Both the position numbers and the translations under genes were made by a program. Below are positions 61,173 through 64,000 of a stretch of DNA of 64,000 nt, piece after piece. Source of the stretch: Bacillus mobilis (GTDB taxonomy: Bacteria; Bacillota; Bacilli; Bacillales; Bacillaceae_G); NCBI RefSeq assembly GCF_001884045.1, contig NZ_MACF01000078.1:36857-100856 (forward strand). Reading direction: 5' to 3'. Each line of letters opens with the position of its first letter. The stretch's first letter is position 1. The notes under the pieces were generated by a model. It was given only the letters and a program-made list of their open reading frames with translations. It was not told where the DNA came from and made no database searches.

Positions 61173-62321
61173 TTATGGTTTGAGAATAACCTTAGTACAC
61201 TCATCTTCATGGTCATTAAAAATCCGATAAGCTTCACTTGCCTGATCCAATGGGATTTGATGACTAATAATTTGAGTTGGATCTAGTTCGCCGGATGTAA
61301 TTTTTTCAAATAACATTGGCATGAGATGTATAACAGGGGCTTGGCCCATTTTTAAATTGATATTTCTTTCCCATATATTACCGAGAGGGAATTGATTGTA
61401 TGTGGAACCATAAACGCCTGTGATTTGAATTGTACCACATTTACGGACTGCATCTGAGGCGATTTTGAGAGGGCTTAGTGTCCCCCCAATCATCATCATA
61501 CTTTGTTCAATAGATTCAAGCATTGTTTTTTTACCATCCATACCTACACAATCGATAACCACATCCGCTCCGCCATTTGTTAGTTCACGGATATATAGTC
61601 CGGTATCAGTGAATTCTTCAAAGTTAATTGTTTCCACATTGTTCATTTGTTTTGCTTTTTGTAATCTGTATGGTAGGCGATCAACAGCAATAACACGTTT
61701 AGCTCCATGCATCCAAGCAAACTTTTGTGCCATTAAGCCGATTGGTCCACAACCTAGAATAACGACAGTATCACCCTTTTTTACTCCACCATGCACGACG
61801 CTCCAATAAGCTGTTGGTAATACGTCAGATAGGAACAATACTGACTCATCGGGCAGCTCGCATGATTCCGGAATAATGAAGGGAATATTGTTCCCATATG
61901 GTACACGTAATAATTCCGCTTGACCTCCGACGTAATCCCCGTAGCGGTCTGTAAAACCGAAGTACCCGCCCGTATCTATATTATAAGGGTTAGGGTCAGT
62001 ATTGGCATTATCGCATTGACTTTCCATATCTTGTTGGCAATATTGGCAATGACCACAAGCAATATTGAAAGGTAATACAACTCTATCGCCTTTTTTCACG
62101 TGTGTAACCTCTGGGCCAACCTCTTCAACAATTCCCATTGGCTCATGACCAACTACATAATCTTGTTGAGCTGGTAATGCGCCTTGATAAATGTGGAGAT
62201 CGGAACCACAGATCGCAGTTGATGTGATTCTTACGATAATGTCATCGTTTTTTATTAAAACTGGATCTGGGACATTTTTAACCTGCATATCTCTTACCCC
62301 TTGGTACGTCACTGCTTTCAT
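61173..62321 (-). CDS. Zinc-dependent alcohol/formaldehyde dehydrogenase
   Basis: 382 aa from ATG 62321, set by AGGAGGTAAAGAA; the longer frame to 62393 is not supported. Catalytic-zinc motif CGSDLHIYQG and GHEPMGIVEEVG, structural-zinc cysteines CGHCQYCQQDMESQC, cofactor fold VVILGCGPIGLMAQKFAW. The length and the CDNANTDPNPYNIDTGGYFGF insert match the glutathione-independent formaldehyde dehydrogenase-like group. It probably oxidises formaldehyde or another aldehyde/alcohol with NAD. Lies near an HxlR regulator and a class III dehydrogenase, so a formaldehyde-detoxification group is inferred. Confidence 0.85.
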   Translation of the reverse strand: MKAVTYQGVRDMQVKNVPDPVLIKNDDIIVRITSTAICGSDLHIYQGALPAQQDYVVGHEPMGIVEEVGPEVTHVKKGDRVVLPFNIACGHCQYCQQDMESQCDNANTDPNPYNIDTGGYFGFTDRYGDYVGGQAELLRVPYGNNIPFIIPESCELPDESVLFLSDVLPTAYWSVVHGGVKKGDTVVILGCGPIGLMAQKFAWMHGAKRVIAVDRLPYRLQKAKQMNNVETINFEEFTDTGLYIRELTNGGADVVIDCVGMDGKKTMLESIEQSMMMIGGTLSPLKIASDAVRKCGTIQITGVYGSTYNQFPLGNIWERNINLKMGQAPVIHLMPMLFEKITSGELDPTQIISHQIPLDQASEAYRIFNDHEDECTKVILKP

Positions 62322-62950
62322 TTCTTTACCTCCTAGTCTGTCTTGCTCAGAAATTTCATTATAGTATCGTCCAGTAAATTTAAGTATATACATTTGTATT
62401 GATTCAATTTAATTTTTTTCAGCGTACTGCAATGAGATTTTTTTGGATTAGGGATCATCCACATGTTACGCTCATAAACTTGTTAATTGTATTATTGTGC
62501 GATGAAAGTTTCTGCCGTATTCTCTGCTAATGAACGAAAAAACTGAGGGGATTTCATAGGTTGTTCCAGCTAAAAAATGACGAAAAACATCCTTTATTCT
62601 TTATGCATTAATGTACTTCTGGAAACTCTTGCACTTCTATTTATGGAATAAAGCTCAATAAGAAAATTGATTTATAGAAAAATACACTTAAAAGAAAAGG
62701 GGAAGAGAAGGGTTGAGAAAATGAAAAAAACCACGAAACACCTTGATATGAAAGCGTTTCGTGGTTTTTTAGATGTTTCAAACACATCATTTAAGAATTT
62801 CTTCCTCTTTTGAGTGTAAATCGTATACATAAGAAAATTGAGTATTATTATTCGATTCCTTCGTTATCCTAACATTTGTATCGATTTTTATGGAAATGGA
62901 TTGTTTACAGCCTCTGTATATCCTCTTACCAATTTGAATCAACTTAGATT
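62322..62950. other. Intergenic region with one terminator
   Basis: 629 bp without a credible gene. A perfect stem AAAAAACCACGAAAC / GTTTCGTGGTTTTTT at 62725-62770 with A and T tracts is a strong bidirectional terminator, serving the HxlR gene on the minus strand. The part near 62400 holds the dehydrogenase promoter. Confidence 0.7.
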
Positions 62951-63313
62951 TTATTCAACTGATTTTTTATTAGAATCTTTCGCTAAAAATTCTCTGAAAT
63001 CATCTCCCCAATCACAGATAGAGTTTACAACGGGTTCTAGAAGTAAACCAATTTCACTCAGTTGATACTCTACTTTAGGAGGTACAACGGGGTATACAAC
63101 TCTAGTAATTATTTCATCTTCTTCTAATTCTCTCAATTGTCTAATTAACATGCGTTGATTGACATCGGGAAGGTATTTTTGTATTTCACTTAACCTTAAT
63201 GGAGCCTGTTGGAGCAAACACCATATAATCGCTATTTTCCAACGTCCACCTATAACGGATAAAGCCAAATCTTTGCTAGTGAAAAAAGTTTTTTCTTTAT
63301 AATCAATAACCAT
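62951..63313 (-). CDS. HxlR-family transcription regulator
   Basis: 120 aa; ATG 63313. LALSVIGGRWKIAIIWCLLQQAPLRLSEIQKYLPDVNQRMLIRQLRELEEDEIITRVVYPVVPPKVEYQLSEIG is a textbook HxlR winged helix. It has one cysteine near the recognition region (IIWCLLQ), the position where HxlR senses formaldehyde in B. subtilis, plus one near the C-terminus. It is divergent from the class III dehydrogenase gene, with 124 bp between; that intergenic region should carry its operators. Likely an aldehyde-responsive regulator of that gene. Confidence 0.88.
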   Translation of the reverse strand: MVIDYKEKTFFTSKDLALSVIGGRWKIAIIWCLLQQAPLRLSEIQKYLPDVNQRMLIRQLRELEEDEIITRVVYPVVPPKVEYQLSEIGLLLEPVVNSICDWGDDFREFLAKDSNKKSVE

Positions 63314-63407
63314 TATATCACCACTTCTTTCTATTAGGGTTTTGTTTATAGTGACAAAAACGTCAGTATTGTCTAGTGAATTATAATATGTAATTATGGA
63401 AAAGTAA

Positions 63408-64000
<593 letters not shown>

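Noticed and set aside
62838-63065. 75-aa plus-strand frame
   Set aside because: It lies antisense to the HxlR gene and has no SD.

Overview
The window is low-GC Firmicutes DNA and most resembles a large conjugative plasmid of the Bacillus cereus group. This rests on gene content (ACR3/ArsDA arsenic genes, PrgI/VirB4/three-hydrolase conjugation proteins, RNase J1, HxlR, class III alcohol dehydrogenase), strong GGAGG-type ribosome binding sites and TTG/GTG starts. The plasmid assignment is inference; no replication gene, relaxase or coupling protein lies in the window.

Layout. (A) 1-2471: backbone genes, namely an LPD1-type polyvalent protein (cut by the window edge) and an overlapping toprim-like gene. 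(B) 2472-31507: a complete 29-kb Tn7-like transposon that I delimit from its ends. The left end has four TnsB-type sites at exactly 20-bp spacing, the right end has dispersed sites, the termini are TGT...ACA, and the flanks CATAA/CGTAA match at 4 of 5 bases. The transposition genes tnsA-tnsB-tnsC-tnsD/tniQ are at 24432-30919. Cargo, left to right: a zinc-ribbon + unknown gene pair with defence-like features; an ars cluster (arsR, two flavoproteins, arsN1-type acetyltransferase); RNase J1, UspA and SulP on the minus strand; a serine-recombinase homologue lacking its catalytic residues; an ArsR-family/Cys-rich/SulP operon; AlbA_2, DltC and YjdM genes; a frameshifted second recombinase copy; and a second ars cluster (arsR, acr3, arsC, arsD, arsA, trxB, IscA-like, phosphatase).

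(C) 31508-46650: backbone again, with an Rpn-family nuclease and then a type IV secretion operon (pilin-like protein, PrgI, membrane protein, VirB4, VirB6/TrbL-like, SLT+M23+NlpC hydrolase, membrane-anchored protein). virB4 is split exactly in its Walker B region by a 2679-bp group II intron encoding an RT-HNH protein; removing it restores the frame. The operon has a good promoter followed by an uninterrupted intrinsic-terminator hairpin in its leader. (D) 46773-53309: accessory genes (YgiB-like lipoprotein, YgiC-like ATP-grasp, DUF6440 lipoprotein with an internal stop, CPBP protease) and decayed fragments (HAD, dsdA). (E) 53310-61092: a gene-poor, repeat-rich stretch with a 170-bp tandem repeat, a copied CPBP fragment, a UvrA-like ABC protein, and 245-bp direct repeats flanking an unknown minus-strand gene. 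(F) 61092-64000: formaldehyde/alcohol dehydrogenases and an HxlR regulator.

How it works together. The two ars clusters cover arsenate reduction (ArsC with TrxB), arsenite chaperoning and export (ArsD, ArsA, Acr3) and probably organoarsenical handling (flavoproteins, ArsN1-type). Two ArsR proteins have distinct operators: ATCAA-N6-TTGAT in the first cluster and TAAGTA-N10-TACTTA in the second. The transposon sits 10 bp after the toprim gene, tight end first, which parallels Tn7 at glmS and suggests a plasmid-borne TnsD target.
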